Source: Bacillota bacterium (lineage in GTDB: Bacteria > Bacillota > Clostridia > Lachnospirales > Lachnospiraceae). Taken from it: 64,000 nt of DNA. The position numbers and the translations under genes are program-made. Below the pieces are notes generated by a model that was not told the DNA's origin, searched no databases, and was given only the letters and a program-made list of their open reading frames with translations. This document shows positions 1 to 8,995 of this stretch, in pieces; position 1 is the first letter of the stretch, and each line of letters starts with the position of its first letter. The stretch covers positions 1-64,000 of the forward strand of contig JAEZWQ010000036.1 in NCBI GenBank assembly GCA_023420085.1. The letters run 5' to 3'.

Positions 1-28
1 GTTCTGGATCCATTTTTCTTCTTGCCAT
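1..28 (-). CDS. N-terminus of an unidentified protein (partial)
   Basis: A leftward gene enters here and leaves the window after nine codons (reads MARRKMDPE). The start is supported by a perfect AGGAGG ribosome site at 37-42, eight bases upstream of the ATG at 28. Too little is visible to assign a function. Confidence 0.5.
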
Positions 29-55
29 AAAAAATTCCTCCTGAATTAATATTTA

Positions 56-119
56 TTTTAACATCAATCCAAGAGGATACATAGATCTTTATTGTTTACA
101 CAAAACTAATTACAGTCTC
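56..119. repeat. 64-bp dispersed repeat, copy A
   Basis: Aligns without gaps to 11619-11682 at about 53 of 64 positions by eye. Both copies share the blocks TTTTAACATCAATC and TTTACACAA. Both lie in gene-poor DNA. The TTTACACAA block resembles the ends of IS256-type elements, so these may be relic insertion-sequence ends; that identification is inference. Confidence 0.45.
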
Positions 120-206
120 TATTGGATTATTATATAGTTCTAAATGATACTAATACCAGAATACACACGGAAAGGCAAACTGAAGTATTAGTTGACGCAT
201 TAAAAA

Positions 207-243
207 ATAGATAGTGGTAATTATAATCATTTCCACTATCTAT
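207..243 (-). terminator. Hairpin, possible second terminator of the PTS operon
   Basis: Perfect 11-bp inverted repeat (207-217 with 233-243) followed, on the minus strand, by a run of six T. It lies downstream of the stronger hairpin at 273-300, so it would be a backup terminator for the same leftward operon. The 121-326 stretch holds no gene I can support. Confidence 0.5.
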
Positions 244-265
244 CCCTAACTTGTATATTGTTACC

Positions 266-300
266 AAAAAAACAGTGGCAAATAGCTCTACAAGCCACTG
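266..300 (-). terminator. Intrinsic terminator of the PTS operon
   Basis: Stem CAGTGGC (273-279) pairs with GCCACTG (294-300). On the minus strand seven T residues follow (266-272). On the plus strand it is followed by ATTTTTTATTTT, so it may work both ways. Confidence 0.75.
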
Positions 301-326
301 ATTTTTTATTTTAACTATATAATAAT

Positions 327-806
327 TTATATTCTATCTATACAACAAACTAATTCCTTTAGCGAATCATCTAATCCCAGTCCACCCTTTTTAGGTGTCT
401 TTATTATTGTAATACTATTTCTATAAGCATTATATAGCTTTTCATTTTCACAGTTAAATGCCGCTATCGCCTTTACATTTGTATTTGTTTGGATGGCTTC
501 ACATAGCCTTGCACACATAACACTATATTCTTCATAATCAAACGCTGGCCCACAAACAACAACATCTGGATTCATTTTATTGATGAGCGCAATTATCTTT
601 CTTGTAACTTCTTCCTCTTTATCAAAGAAATACCTGCTTCCACAATATACACATCCTACAACCTTAGCATCAATCTCATTTAAATACTTACTCATCATTA
701 CGGCTGGGCCAACTACTTCTCTTTTAGCTCCTAATGCAAGCATGGCATCATCTTTTGTTCCCATGCCAGATTGGATCTGATCATATACCATCAATACTTT
801 TTTCAT
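327..806 (-). CDS. GrdB-like protein (N-terminal domain of glycine/betaine/sarcosine reductase component B)
   Basis: 159 residues. Segments VGPAV (32-36), CGSRYF (55-60) and CGPAFDY (85-91) follow the pattern of the GrdB N-terminal half, which in known enzymes carries VGP, CGDNYF and AGPAFN-like blocks. It is far shorter than a whole GrdB (about 430 residues) and has no in-frame UGA, so the selenocysteine active site of component B is absent. It is the last gene of a leftward operon, 7 bp after a PTS IIC gene. A role in glycine reduction is unlikely; a link to metabolism of the PTS substrate is inference. Family assignment is from motif memory only. Confidence 0.55.
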   Translation of the reverse strand: MKKVLMVYDQIQSGMGTKDDAMLALGAKREVVGPAVMMSKYLNEIDAKVVGCVYCGSRYFFDKEEEVTRKIIALINKMNPDVVVCGPAFDYEEYSVMCARLCEAIQTNTNVKAIAAFNCENEKLYNAYRNSITIIKTPKKGGLGLDDSLKELVCCIDRI

Positions 807-813
807 ATTTCAC

Positions 814-2214
814 CTATAGATCATCAAATGATACTGAGTCTAAATCAAAATCATCATCATTATCTACTTTTATATTTTCCTCTTTTAAATATTGCTTGTC
901 CATGATTTTAATAAATGGTAGGTAAATAAATACACCAAGTATTAACAACAACCCTTGGAATAAAGCTCCTACCCAATTAGTAGCTAGGAAACCTGAAATT
1001 ATTATTGGTGTTGTCCATGGTATATTAACACCATTACAAGGTGGTATTAATCCTATCGACATAACCATGTATGATAAAACTATATTTATTGTAGGAACCA
1101 AAATAAATGGTATTATTATTGTTGGATTTAAAACAATAGGTAATCCAAATACTATAGGTTCATTTATACCAAATATCCCTGGAACTAATGCTAACTTTCC
1201 TAATTCTTTAATTCTCTTTGATCTACAGAATAGAAGCATTGCTATAAGTAGTGATAATGTAGAACCACATCCTCCAAAGGTTGCAAATAAATCTTGAAAT
1301 TGTTGTGATATTATGTGTGCTCCTTTATCAACGCTTATTGCATCTCCTACCATCCTATATATGTTTTGATTTTCTAAAGATAATGTCTGTAATATAGGAT
1401 TAAACACAGCTCCAACTACAGAGCCACCGTTAACACCAAAGAACCAGAATAAATGTAGGAAAATATAAGCAATTACCATTGCTCCTAAGGTATCACCAAG
1501 GCTAAGTAATGGTGTTTGTAAGAATTTAAATATAAATGTAAAAGCATCTGTACCACAACTTACAAATATCATATTTATTACAAAGAAAAATAGCATTACT
1601 AAACCAGCAGGTATTAGAGCTGCAAAGGATTGTACTACTGTAGGTGGTACTCCACTTGGCATTTTAATAACCCAATTTTTTCTATTTGCAAAAGAATATA
1701 TATGTACACTTACTAAAGCACAAATAATTCCTATAAATATACCTTTTGCCCCAAGCCAACCTAGGTCTAGTCCACTAACTGTTGCTCTTACAGCATCTGA
1801 GCTACTAATAGCATCTCCAGCTTTATTAAATATATCAAATATTTTTCCTGTAGCATTAAAAGGCATTAAAATAAACCATGACATCAATGATACTGCAGCT
1901 CCAAATATTGGAGTCACCTTCATATGTTTTGCAAAATTATATCCAATTCCCATTGTTGCAAAAATTGCCATTATTGTGAATGTTGCATCTGATTGTTTTG
2001 AAAGTAACTCTTCCAAACTCATGTGTCCAACTTGAACTCCACTTAGCCAATCCGTCCATGCGGGTATAGGAAAGTTTGCAATTAATAAGAATATAGATCC
2101 AATTATTAATAATGGTGTTGATACCAAAAAGCCATCTCTGATCGAAATCAAATACTTATTTCTTCCAATCGCTTCTGCCATAGGCATAAGCAATTTTTCT
2201 AATTTTTTCATCAT
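814..2214 (-). CDS. PTS system lactose/cellobiose-family IIC component
   Basis: 466 residues with about ten hydrophobic segments. The opening (LEKLLMPMAEAIGRNKYLIS followed by IRDGF) and the NGGSVVGAVFNPI and GINEPIVFGLPIVLNP segments are typical of CelB/LacE-type permeases. It moves a sugar across the membrane while the IIB protein phosphorylates it. It lies 11 bp downstream of the IIB gene. The acidic tail (VDNDDDFDLDSVSFDDL) is unusual and of unknown use. The substrate cannot be read from sequence; no glycosidase or IIA gene is next to it. Confidence 0.9.
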   Translation of the reverse strand: MMKKLEKLLMPMAEAIGRNKYLISIRDGFLVSTPLLIIGSIFLLIANFPIPAWTDWLSGVQVGHMSLEELLSKQSDATFTIMAIFATMGIGYNFAKHMKVTPIFGAAVSLMSWFILMPFNATGKIFDIFNKAGDAISSSDAVRATVSGLDLGWLGAKGIFIGIICALVSVHIYSFANRKNWVIKMPSGVPPTVVQSFAALIPAGLVMLFFFVINMIFVSCGTDAFTFIFKFLQTPLLSLGDTLGAMVIAYIFLHLFWFFGVNGGSVVGAVFNPILQTLSLENQNIYRMVGDAISVDKGAHIISQQFQDLFATFGGCGSTLSLLIAMLLFCRSKRIKELGKLALVPGIFGINEPIVFGLPIVLNPTIIIPFILVPTINIVLSYMVMSIGLIPPCNGVNIPWTTPIIISGFLATNWVGALFQGLLLILGVFIYLPFIKIMDKQYLKEENIKVDNDDDFDLDSVSFDDL

Positions 2215-2225
2215 AATACCATCTC

Positions 2226-2546
2226 CTATTTTTCACCTTTTATAAGTTTTATAGCTTTTTTTAGCACCTTATCTCCAGCCATCATTCCATAATCAGTAGC
2301 ATCAATAACTTCTATTGGTATTCCTTCATTTCCAAATTTATCTAAAGTTTCCTTTAGCATATACTTCACCTGTGGTCCAAGCAATATACAATCCGGTCTA
2401 TCAGTTTTAATAATTTCATCTAATTGATGATGTGGAAATGCCTTTACCACAATTGGTAAATTATGCTTTTGTGCTAATTCATGCATATTTTTGGCTAACA
2501 TACTAGTTGACATTCCTGCACTACAAAACAAATATACTTTTTTCAT
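2226..2546 (-). CDS. PTS system lactose/cellobiose-family IIB component
   Basis: 106 residues, normal for the family. The P-loop-like CSAGMSTSML begins at Cys8, the phosphocysteine site. It accepts phosphate from IIA and passes it to the incoming sugar at the IIC protein. Its start overlaps the end of the RDD gene by 4 bp (ATGA), which suggests translational coupling. No IIA is in the operon, so IIA must come from elsewhere. Confidence 0.9.
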   Translation of the reverse strand: MKKVYLFCSAGMSTSMLAKNMHELAQKHNLPIVVKAFPHHQLDEIIKTDRPDCILLGPQVKYMLKETLDKFGNEGIPIEVIDATDYGMMAGDKVLKKAIKLIKGEK

Positions 2547-3151
2547 TTTCCCTCCCTTATGTTGATAACTTTTGTTTTTGCTATATAATCATGAAGCATT
2601 CTTCTACTTTTTGATGTCACAAGCATTACAAGACTTATAATACTTGTAATAATTGAAAAGTATAATCCTACTCCAGTAATATTTATATTTGTAACTAGCG
2701 AAAACATCCATCTCATAATTGTACTTATATTATAAAACAGTCCTTGTATTATTATAATACCTATAAATTGCCTTAATAGTAATTCTTTAATCCCTACTTT
2801 TTCGCCATCAATCTTAACCATTTTAGTTTTAGCAAATTTTTTCCCTGGTGTCTGTCCTTCATTTTTAAGAGGTATGATTATGTAATAAAAAATAGATGCA
2901 AAAAAGGCTAAGATAAACGCTATATATGATGCATTCTTTGATATTTCATAATATATGTTAACAACCGTTGCACTTTTAACTCCATCAACATCTTTTGTAT
3001 AAAACAGCCATATTAGTGCAACCGGAAGATTAGTGAGCAAAGCTCCTAGAAAAAAATCAATTATATAAGCTAAAAATCTTTGACTTATACTAACTTCTGT
3101 TGGGGTTTGATCAAGCCATTGTTCTAGCTTCAATGATACATAGTTAAACAT
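2543..3151 (-). CDS. RDD family membrane protein
   Basis: 202 residues with four to five predicted membrane segments. The RFLAYIIDFFLGALL segment carries the Arg/Asp signature of the RDD family, and GQTPGKKFAKTKMV is the second conserved family segment. Some RDD proteins have been linked to ion transport, but most have no assigned role. It is the first gene of the PTS operon, with a GAAAGGT ribosome site and a good promoter at 3186-3214. Confidence 0.75.
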   Translation of the reverse strand: MFNYVSLKLEQWLDQTPTEVSISQRFLAYIIDFFLGALLTNLPVALIWLFYTKDVDGVKSATVVNIYYEISKNASYIAFILAFFASIFYYIIIPLKNEGQTPGKKFAKTKMVKIDGEKVGIKELLLRQFIGIIIIQGLFYNISTIMRWMFSLVTNINITGVGLYFSIITSIISLVMLVTSKSRRMLHDYIAKTKVINIREGK

Positions 3152-3185
3152 AATCTACCTTTCATGATATTATTCTGATTAATAC

Positions 3186-3214
3186 ATTATATACCCTCTT
3201 ATACCTTTTGTGAA
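3186..3214 (-). promoter_or_regulatory. Promoter of the RDD-PTS-GrdB-like operon
   Basis: Minus-strand TTCACA (3209-3214), 17-bp spacer, TATAAT (3186-3191). It lies 35 bp upstream of the first gene. Confidence 0.7.
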
Positions 3215-3286
3215 TGTATTTTAGCCATATACATATAGCTAACATGAAAATAGAAATGTAGGATTACAGTAGTTATAAATATTAAA

Positions 3287-3330
3287 CAAAAAAGGCATTG
3301 GTACTCCATATATGTCAAATACCAACGCCT
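3287..3330 (-). terminator. Terminator of the LPXTG surface-protein gene
   Basis: An 11-bp stem (3293-3303 with 3320-3330, one G-U pair) is followed on the minus strand by six T. It begins 19 bp after the stop codon. Confidence 0.8.
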
Positions 3331-3348
3331 CTCTTATATTAATTAATA

Positions 3349-5916
3349 TTATTTATTTTTTTTATTAAATCTAAATTGTAATGAAATACCAGCAACAGTC
3401 CCTAAAGATAATATTCCCATAGCTATAGGAATCTCAGCCCCAGTTTTTGGAAGTTGTTTTTCTACGCTACTTTCTTCCTTATTTCTATCACCTTCATAAT
3501 TTTCATTTGGAACTGGTTTTTCAGGTTTAGTAGGAATTGTTGGCACTGGTGGTTTTTCTGGTTTAGGATCCACTGGCTCAACTGGCGGTTTTTCTGGCTT
3601 AGGATCAACCGGCTCAACTGGTTTAGTTTTTTCTTTTACATAGTAATATGTTACTTTTAGATCTGTCTTTGCTACATAGTTTCCTGCAACTGTACTCTTT
3701 CCATCTTCTCCACTTACAATATTATCTGGATGTGATTTCTCTACCTTTGTGAACTTATACCCATCTTTTTCATTTGCTTTTGATGGTGCATACTGTTCTT
3801 CTGTTGTCCCTGTTGTCTTTTCTACTTTTTCTACTTTAGCATTTTTATCTGAATTTAGGTCTTCTTCTGACTCATAATATCTATGCTCTACTTCAAATGT
3901 TCCTTTTTCAACCACTGGCTCAACTGGTACAACTGGTTCAGTTTTTTCCTTTACATATTTATATGTTATATTTACAGTTTTACCTGGTATATAAGTATGT
4001 GTAAATTCTCCCCCATCTTCATTTCCAGTTATTTCTGCTTCATTAGGATCCCCTTGAACTTTATAAAGCTTATATCCTGTTTTATCTTGCTTTGAAGATG
4101 TAAAGTTTTCCATATCTGTTCCAGAAGTTTTTCTTGTTACTGCTTTTTCCACTTCATTTGTGTTAGCATCAGCATCGCTTTCATTTTCATAATAGATATG
4201 ATCTTCAGTAAAATGTCCTAATTTTACATAATTATAAGTTACAACTAAATCTTCATTAGGAACATAGTTTCCTTCAGTTGTTGAATTTCCATCTTCTGAT
4301 TTTTTGATAGAATCATTAGATGTATCAACACTAACTAGTTTATACTCTTCATTTTCTTTCGGACTAGTTGCTCTATATTTATCTTGACTAGATCCTTCAG
4401 TTTTTTCGCCTTCCTCAACGCTATTTGGTTCATTTCCAGTATTGAAACCTTTTTCACTATCATAGTATTTATGAACTACTTTAAACGTACCTCTCTCAAC
4501 AACTGGTTCAGTCTTTTCTTTTACATAATAGTAATTTACAACCTTATGTTTTCCATTTTCGTAGAAATTCTCATATGAATTTCCATCTTCTACAACACCT
4601 TCTGTATCAGCATTTCCTGCTTCCACTTTTACAAGTTTGTACCCATTTTTTTCTAACGCCTCTTTACTAAAAGCCTCAGACGAAATTTGTACTCCCTCAT
4701 TTGCAGCGATAGGTTCTTCCTGTTCAATCTTCTTAGATGCGGCATCTTTACCTTTTGCGTATTCTTCTTCTGATTCAAAGAAATAATGATTTTCTGCAAA
4801 AGTTCCTAAATCATCTGAGTTTCCAGAGCCGCCGCTTCTATCAATAACTTCACTTATTTTCTGTCCCTCTGGCATATCTGCACTTGGTTCAACTGTTATA
4901 TTATTAGGTATTTTTAAAAGTTCTTCAGGCTTTTTATTCTTATACTCAACCACGTACATAAGAATTAATGTCTTACCATTAATCTTTTCAGGCTCTACAG
5001 TTAAACTAAATCCATTTTTCTTTTCATTTAACTTCGCAGTAACACCCTCTAGGACATTAGGTAGTCCATCATCTCCTAGTTCTGCAACGGTAATTTCTGT
5101 TGGGTCAGTTTGCCCACTAATTCCATCAATAACAACTTTTGCATCACCGAATATTCCAGGCATATTATCTTCAAGTACTACATTATCCTTAATGCCTGTA
5201 CGTTTTAACTGATTTATAGCAACAGACCATCTTATCTGATTATCTGTCAAATCATCCTCATCATCACCAGGATTTCGGACTTCTCCACCTTTATTAACAA
5301 GTGGCACATCTCCTAAATCAAATGACGCCTTAACTAATGGAATTTCAACCCCATTGATAGTTATATGTCCTCTAGGTGTCTTTCCATCACCATCATTTTC
5401 TACTGGTGGTTCATTTTGAATTATTTCTTTTATAGCATCACTATCAGTACTTATATCTAAAATGAACTCACCATCACGTAGATTATTAACTTGTTCATTA
5501 AATTTAATTTTAATTGTATTGCTTCCACTATCAAGAGTAAATTTACCTTGAGGCTGTCCATTTACAATAAAATCTCTTTCTGTGCTAACATCTGATAATG
5601 AGAATCCTTTTGGAACATATAGTATAAGTTCTTTTCCTCCTACACTATCACCATTTTCGGTATGAAATGTATACTTCAGCTTATAATTCATGCTTGCATT
5701 TTCCATGTCATACCAACTAATTGCATTGGCTTTTTCTATTCCTTCTTCATCTAATAGCTCAACTTTAGAAATCGTAAAGAATTCTCCAGCACTTCCACCT
5801 GGTGTCATTTCATCATTAGCTGAAATTTTTAAAATTCCCCCCCCGATAGCTAATAAGCTTGTTAGAATTAGAGCAAATGCAACTACAAAACTAATTAATT
5901 TTCTTTGTAACTTCAT
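3349..5916 (-). CDS. LPXTG cell-wall-anchored adhesin with four MucBP-like repeats
   Basis: 855 residues. A signal peptide covers 1 to about 33. Residues 45-360 look like two adhesin-type Ig-like domains (IRWSVAINQL at 228-237 recalls collagen-binding-type folds). Four repeats of about 90 residues follow (370-468, 476-565, 567-656, 671-763), each opening with HxYYxSE-like sequence and closing with YYYVKEKT-like sequence, as in MucBP domains. A proline-rich wall spacer (765-803, DPKPEKPP twice) precedes LPKTG at 822-826, a hydrophobic stretch and a basic tail. Sortase would link it to peptidoglycan. It is monocistronic with its own terminator. Binding to mucin is family inference. The ribosome site is GGAAGG. 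Confidence 0.85.
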   Translation of the reverse strand: MKLQRKLISFVVAFALILTSLLAIGGGILKISANDEMTPGGSAGEFFTISKVELLDEEGIEKANAISWYDMENASMNYKLKYTFHTENGDSVGGKELILYVPKGFSLSDVSTERDFIVNGQPQGKFTLDSGSNTIKIKFNEQVNNLRDGEFILDISTDSDAIKEIIQNEPPVENDGDGKTPRGHITINGVEIPLVKASFDLGDVPLVNKGGEVRNPGDDEDDLTDNQIRWSVAINQLKRTGIKDNVVLEDNMPGIFGDAKVVIDGISGQTDPTEITVAELGDDGLPNVLEGVTAKLNEKKNGFSLTVEPEKINGKTLILMYVVEYKNKKPEELLKIPNNITVEPSADMPEGQKISEVIDRSGGSGNSDDLGTFAENHYFFESEEEYAKGKDAASKKIEQEEPIAANEGVQISSEAFSKEALEKNGYKLVKVEAGNADTEGVVEDGNSYENFYENGKHKVVNYYYVKEKTEPVVERGTFKVVHKYYDSEKGFNTGNEPNSVEEGEKTEGSSQDKYRATSPKENEEYKLVSVDTSNDSIKKSEDGNSTTEGNYVPNEDLVVTYNYVKLGHFTEDHIYYENESDADANTNEVEKAVTRKTSGTDMENFTSSKQDKTGYKLYKVQGDPNEAEITGNEDGGEFTHTYIPGKTVNITYKYVKEKTEPVVPVEPVVEKGTFEVEHRYYESEEDLNSDKNAKVEKVEKTTGTTEEQYAPSKANEKDGYKFTKVEKSHPDNIVSGEDGKSTVAGNYVAKTDLKVTYYYVKEKTKPVEPVDPKPEKPPVEPVDPKPEKPPVPTIPTKPEKPVPNENYEGDRNKEESSVEKQLPKTGAEIPIAMGILSLGTVAGISLQFRFNKKNK

Positions 5917-6115
5917 CGTTCTTCCCTTCCAAAACTATAATTATATAGGTATTATAAATTAATATTAACATTTATTCCACATTTATTTAACTATTACTTC
6001 AAAATTCAAATAAAATACATTAAATACTTTATTAAATTGACAAAAAAATTACTCCCATAACTTGAATTTTCCCTAAAAACAAAAAAATAATAAATTTAAA
6101 TACAAATTATATGAT

Positions 6116-6299
6116 TTAATTTAAATTTTTAATCCTATCTTCTAGATAAATTAAACTGATAATTAGTAAAAATATATTAAAGATAATAGTTAAAAATAAA
6201 TTTTTGTAGTCATCTTTACCTAAGGATGGAATAATTATGAAAATTATAAAAAGTAATATTGTTAAGACTAAAACTTCCTCAAAAATATATAAATCAATT
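6116..6299 (-). pseudogene. Possible remnant of a small two-helix membrane protein
   Basis: An open frame of 61 codons, bounded upstream by a TGA, with no ATG, GTG or TTG and no ribosome site. The translation has two hydrophobic stretches separated by PSLGKDDYKN and ends YLEDRIKNLN. This looks like the tail of a membrane protein whose 5' end has been lost, but AT-rich DNA can produce such frames by chance. Confidence 0.3.
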
Positions 6300-6458
6300 C
6301 ATAAAATATAATTAAAAATAACTAATCAAAAATATATGAACCATCTTCTATAAACTATTATATTCGATATTAATATCAACGGATTATAATTCTAACACTT
6401 TGAAATATTTACATATTAGTTATTATAATTAACTAGATTAGTTACATAAACAGCACAC

Positions 6459-6490
6459 TAAAAAAGTAACTCACTGTTTATGAGTTACTT
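6459..6490 (-). terminator. Terminator of the liv operon
   Basis: Perfect 10-bp stem (AAGTAACTCA 6464-6473 with 6481-6490), followed on the minus strand by TTTTTTAG. It lies 26 bp after the livF stop. Confidence 0.85.
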
Positions 6491-6516
6491 CTATAATAAT
6501 ATTTATTTATAATTTA

Positions 6517-7230
6517 TTACGCTCCTAGATATGCTTTCTTTACATCATCATTATCAGCAAGTTCTTTAGCAAATCCTGACATCTTGATTTGTCCTGTTTC
6601 TATTACATAAGCTCTGTCTGAAATACTTAAAGCCATCTTAGCATTCTGTTCTACTAACAGTATAGTAACACCCTCTTTATTTAACTCTTTTATCGTAGAA
6701 AAAATCTCTTTGACAAAAATTGGTGATAGCCCCATAGAAGGTTCATCTAATATTAATAACTTTGGCTTGCTCATTATTGCTCGCCCCATAGCAAGCATTT
6801 GCTGTTCTCCTCCAGAAAGGGTTCCTGCCAACTGCTTTTTTCTTTCTCTCATTCTAGGAAATCTTGTATAAAATCTTTTTCTATCTTCTTTTAGATCATC
6901 ATAGCTTTCTTTAAGTGCAAATGCACCAAGTTGTATATTATCTGCAACTGTTAAATTTGAAAATATTCGCCTTCCCTCTGGTACTTGAGCTATCCCAAGT
7001 CTACACATATTATGTGCTCTTTCCTTAGTTATATCTTTACCATTAAACTTTATATTTCCACTCTTAGATCTAATAATTCCAGAAATTGTCTGAAGAGTTG
7101 TAGTTTTTCCAGCACCATTTGCACCAATAAGTGATACTATTTCTCCCTCATTAACTTCAAGAGATATCCCCTTAAGCGCATGAATATTTCCATAATATAC
7201 ATGTAAATCGTTAACTTCTAGCATTGCCAT
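6517..7230 (-). CDS. livF: Branched-chain amino-acid ABC transporter ATPase LivF
   Basis: 237 residues, the usual LivF length. Walker A GANGAGKTT, the signature LSGGEQQM and Walker B LLILDEPSMGLSP are intact. It is one of two ATPases that power the LivHM permease in the membrane. It directly follows livG with no gap (7230/7231). The NDLHVYYGNIHALKG opening and short C-terminus distinguish it from LivG. Confidence 0.93.
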   Translation of the reverse strand: MAMLEVNDLHVYYGNIHALKGISLEVNEGEIVSLIGANGAGKTTTLQTISGIIRSKSGNIKFNGKDITKERAHNMCRLGIAQVPEGRRIFSNLTVADNIQLGAFALKESYDDLKEDRKRFYTRFPRMRERKKQLAGTLSGGEQQMLAMGRAIMSKPKLLILDEPSMGLSPIFVKEIFSTIKELNKEGVTILLVEQNAKMALSISDRAYVIETGQIKMSGFAKELADNDDVKKAYLGA

Positions 7231-8010
7231 TTATTCATCCTCCTCATCAGAGCCTAAATAAGCTTCTACAACCTTCTTATCCTTTACTACTTCATGTGGA
7301 TTCCCTTTTGCAATAATCCTTCCATGATCTAGGACAATTAGCCTTTCACATATTCCAAGAACCAAATTCATATCGTGTTCTATCAACAATACACAAATAC
7401 CAAATTTATCTCTTATAAATTTAATTATATTCATTAATTCTTCAGTCTCAGTTGGATTCATTCCAGCTGCTGGCTCATCTAATAATAGTACCTTAGGATC
7501 TGTAGCCATAGCTCTTGCAATTTCAAGCTGTCTCTGTTTCCCATAGGGTAAGTTTCCTGCCAACGAATTGGCATATTGATCTAAATTAAATATCTTTAAA
7601 AGATCAATAGCTTTTTCTCTACATTTATTTTCTTCTTTCCAGTACCTTGGAAGCCTTAAAGCTGATGTCAATAATCCATAATTCATATTATAATTCATTG
7701 CAACTATAACGTTTTCAATTACTGTCATATCTGAAAATAATCTTATATTTTGGAATGTTCTTGCTAATCCTTTTCTTACCAATTTACTAGTACTAATTTT
7801 TTTCAGCTTCTCTCCATCAAGAATATAGTCACCCTCTGTATGCTCATATACTCCTGTTAATATATTAAAGACTGTAGTTTTTCCTGCACCGTTTGGACCT
7901 ATTAAACCTACTAATTCTTTTTCCTTTAAATTTATAGAAAAACCATCTACGGCTTTTAGACCTCCAAATTGTATTCCAACATTTTTCATTTCAAGGATAG
8001 TATTACTCAT
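7231..8010 (-). CDS. livG: Branched-chain amino-acid ABC transporter ATPase LivG
   Basis: 259 residues. Walker A GPNGAGKTT, LivG-type GLARTFQNIRLF, a signature-region YGKQRQLEIARA and Walker B LLLDEPAAGMNP are all present. YGKQRQ replaces the LSGGQ core, as is normal in LivG. It overlaps livM by 8 bp. Partner of LivF in the LivKHMGF importer. Confidence 0.93.
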   Translation of the reverse strand: MSNTILEMKNVGIQFGGLKAVDGFSINLKEKELVGLIGPNGAGKTTVFNILTGVYEHTEGDYILDGEKLKKISTSKLVRKGLARTFQNIRLFSDMTVIENVIVAMNYNMNYGLLTSALRLPRYWKEENKCREKAIDLLKIFNLDQYANSLAGNLPYGKQRQLEIARAMATDPKVLLLDEPAAGMNPTETEELMNIIKFIRDKFGICVLLIEHDMNLVLGICERLIVLDHGRIIAKGNPHEVVKDKKVVEAYLGSDEEDE

Positions 8011-8995
8011 TTTTACCTCCTTTTTTTATCTTGGATAGAACTTTAGATAAACTAAATTCGCTTCTTCCTAATATTCCACTTGGTCTAAATATCATTATTA
8101 ATATCAAAATTATTGCGTAGGCAATCATCCTATAATCATTAAATTCTCTTAGCATTTCTGGTAATATGGTCAAAACTACAGCAGATATTATAGCCCCTGT
8201 AAATGATCCCATACCTCCAAGAACTACCATTACTAAAATATTTATAGAATAGTTAAAGTCAAAACTTTTAGCTTGAATTATTCCAAACTGATGTGCATAT
8301 ATACCTCCAGCAATTCCTGCAAAAATTGCTGATAATGTGAAGGCAAAAGTTTTGTAATAAGTAATATTTACCCCTGATGCTTCTGCCGCAATCTCATCAT
8401 CTCTTATGGCTAGTACTGCTCTACCATGTCTCGATGTCATTACTGCAAACATTATCACTACTGCAATTACCGTAATCCAAAATACTACAGTATAATTTAT
8501 ATTCCTTGCTAACTTAGGTATCTTAGATAGCCCTACTCCACCACCTGTAAATTTAAAATATTCGATCAAAACTCTTATTATTTCTCCAAAAGCTAGCGTA
8601 ATAATTGCTAAATAATCGCCTCTTAATCTAAGTGCTGGTATTCCTACAATTATGCCAATAATACCTGCCATAACTGCACCTGCAATTAATGAAATAACAT
8701 AATAATGAAGTGGTACATTCCCACTTGCATTTCCCATTAAAGCTTTTGATAATAATGCTGCTGTATATGCTCCAACAGACATAAACCCTGCATGGCCTAA
8801 TGTTATTTGTCCCAAACAACCAACAGTTACATTTAAACTTACAGCTAAAATTATATTTATTAATAATAAGATAATTATTTTAGAATAATATATATTGTCA
8901 GCAAAATATCCTAATCCAAAATAAGATATAACTAGTAAAATAATTGATCCTAAATAAAATGCTATTGAAGGTTTTAATTTTATATTTTTCATCAT
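8003..8995 (-). CDS. livM: Branched-chain amino-acid ABC transporter permease LivM
   Basis: 330 residues with about nine to ten membrane segments. GQITLGHAGFMSVGAY and LRGDYLAIITLAFGEIIR are LivM family blocks. It pairs with LivH to form the membrane channel. It overlaps livH by 4 bp and livG by 8 bp. Confidence 0.92.
   Translation of the reverse strand: MMKNIKLKPSIAFYLGSIILLVISYFGLGYFADNIYYSKIIILLLINIILAVSLNVTVGCLGQITLGHAGFMSVGAYTAALLSKALMGNASGNVPLHYYVISLIAGAVMAGIIGIIVGIPALRLRGDYLAIITLAFGEIIRVLIEYFKFTGGGVGLSKIPKLARNINYTVVFWITVIAVVIMFAVMTSRHGRAVLAIRDDEIAAEASGVNITYYKTFAFTLSAIFAGIAGGIYAHQFGIIQAKSFDFNYSINILVMVVLGGMGSFTGAIISAVVLTILPEMLREFNDYRMIAYAIILILIMIFRPSGILGRSEFSLSKVLSKIKKGGKNE

Larger units (their letters stand above)
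5917..6515. other. 600-bp AT-rich intergenic region
   Basis: Holds the upstream region of the LPXTG gene (TATAAT-like elements around 5948-5965, no convincing -35), an open frame of 61 codons without a start codon at 6116-6299, and the terminator of the liv operon at 6459-6490. Nothing else is recognised. Confidence 0.5.
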
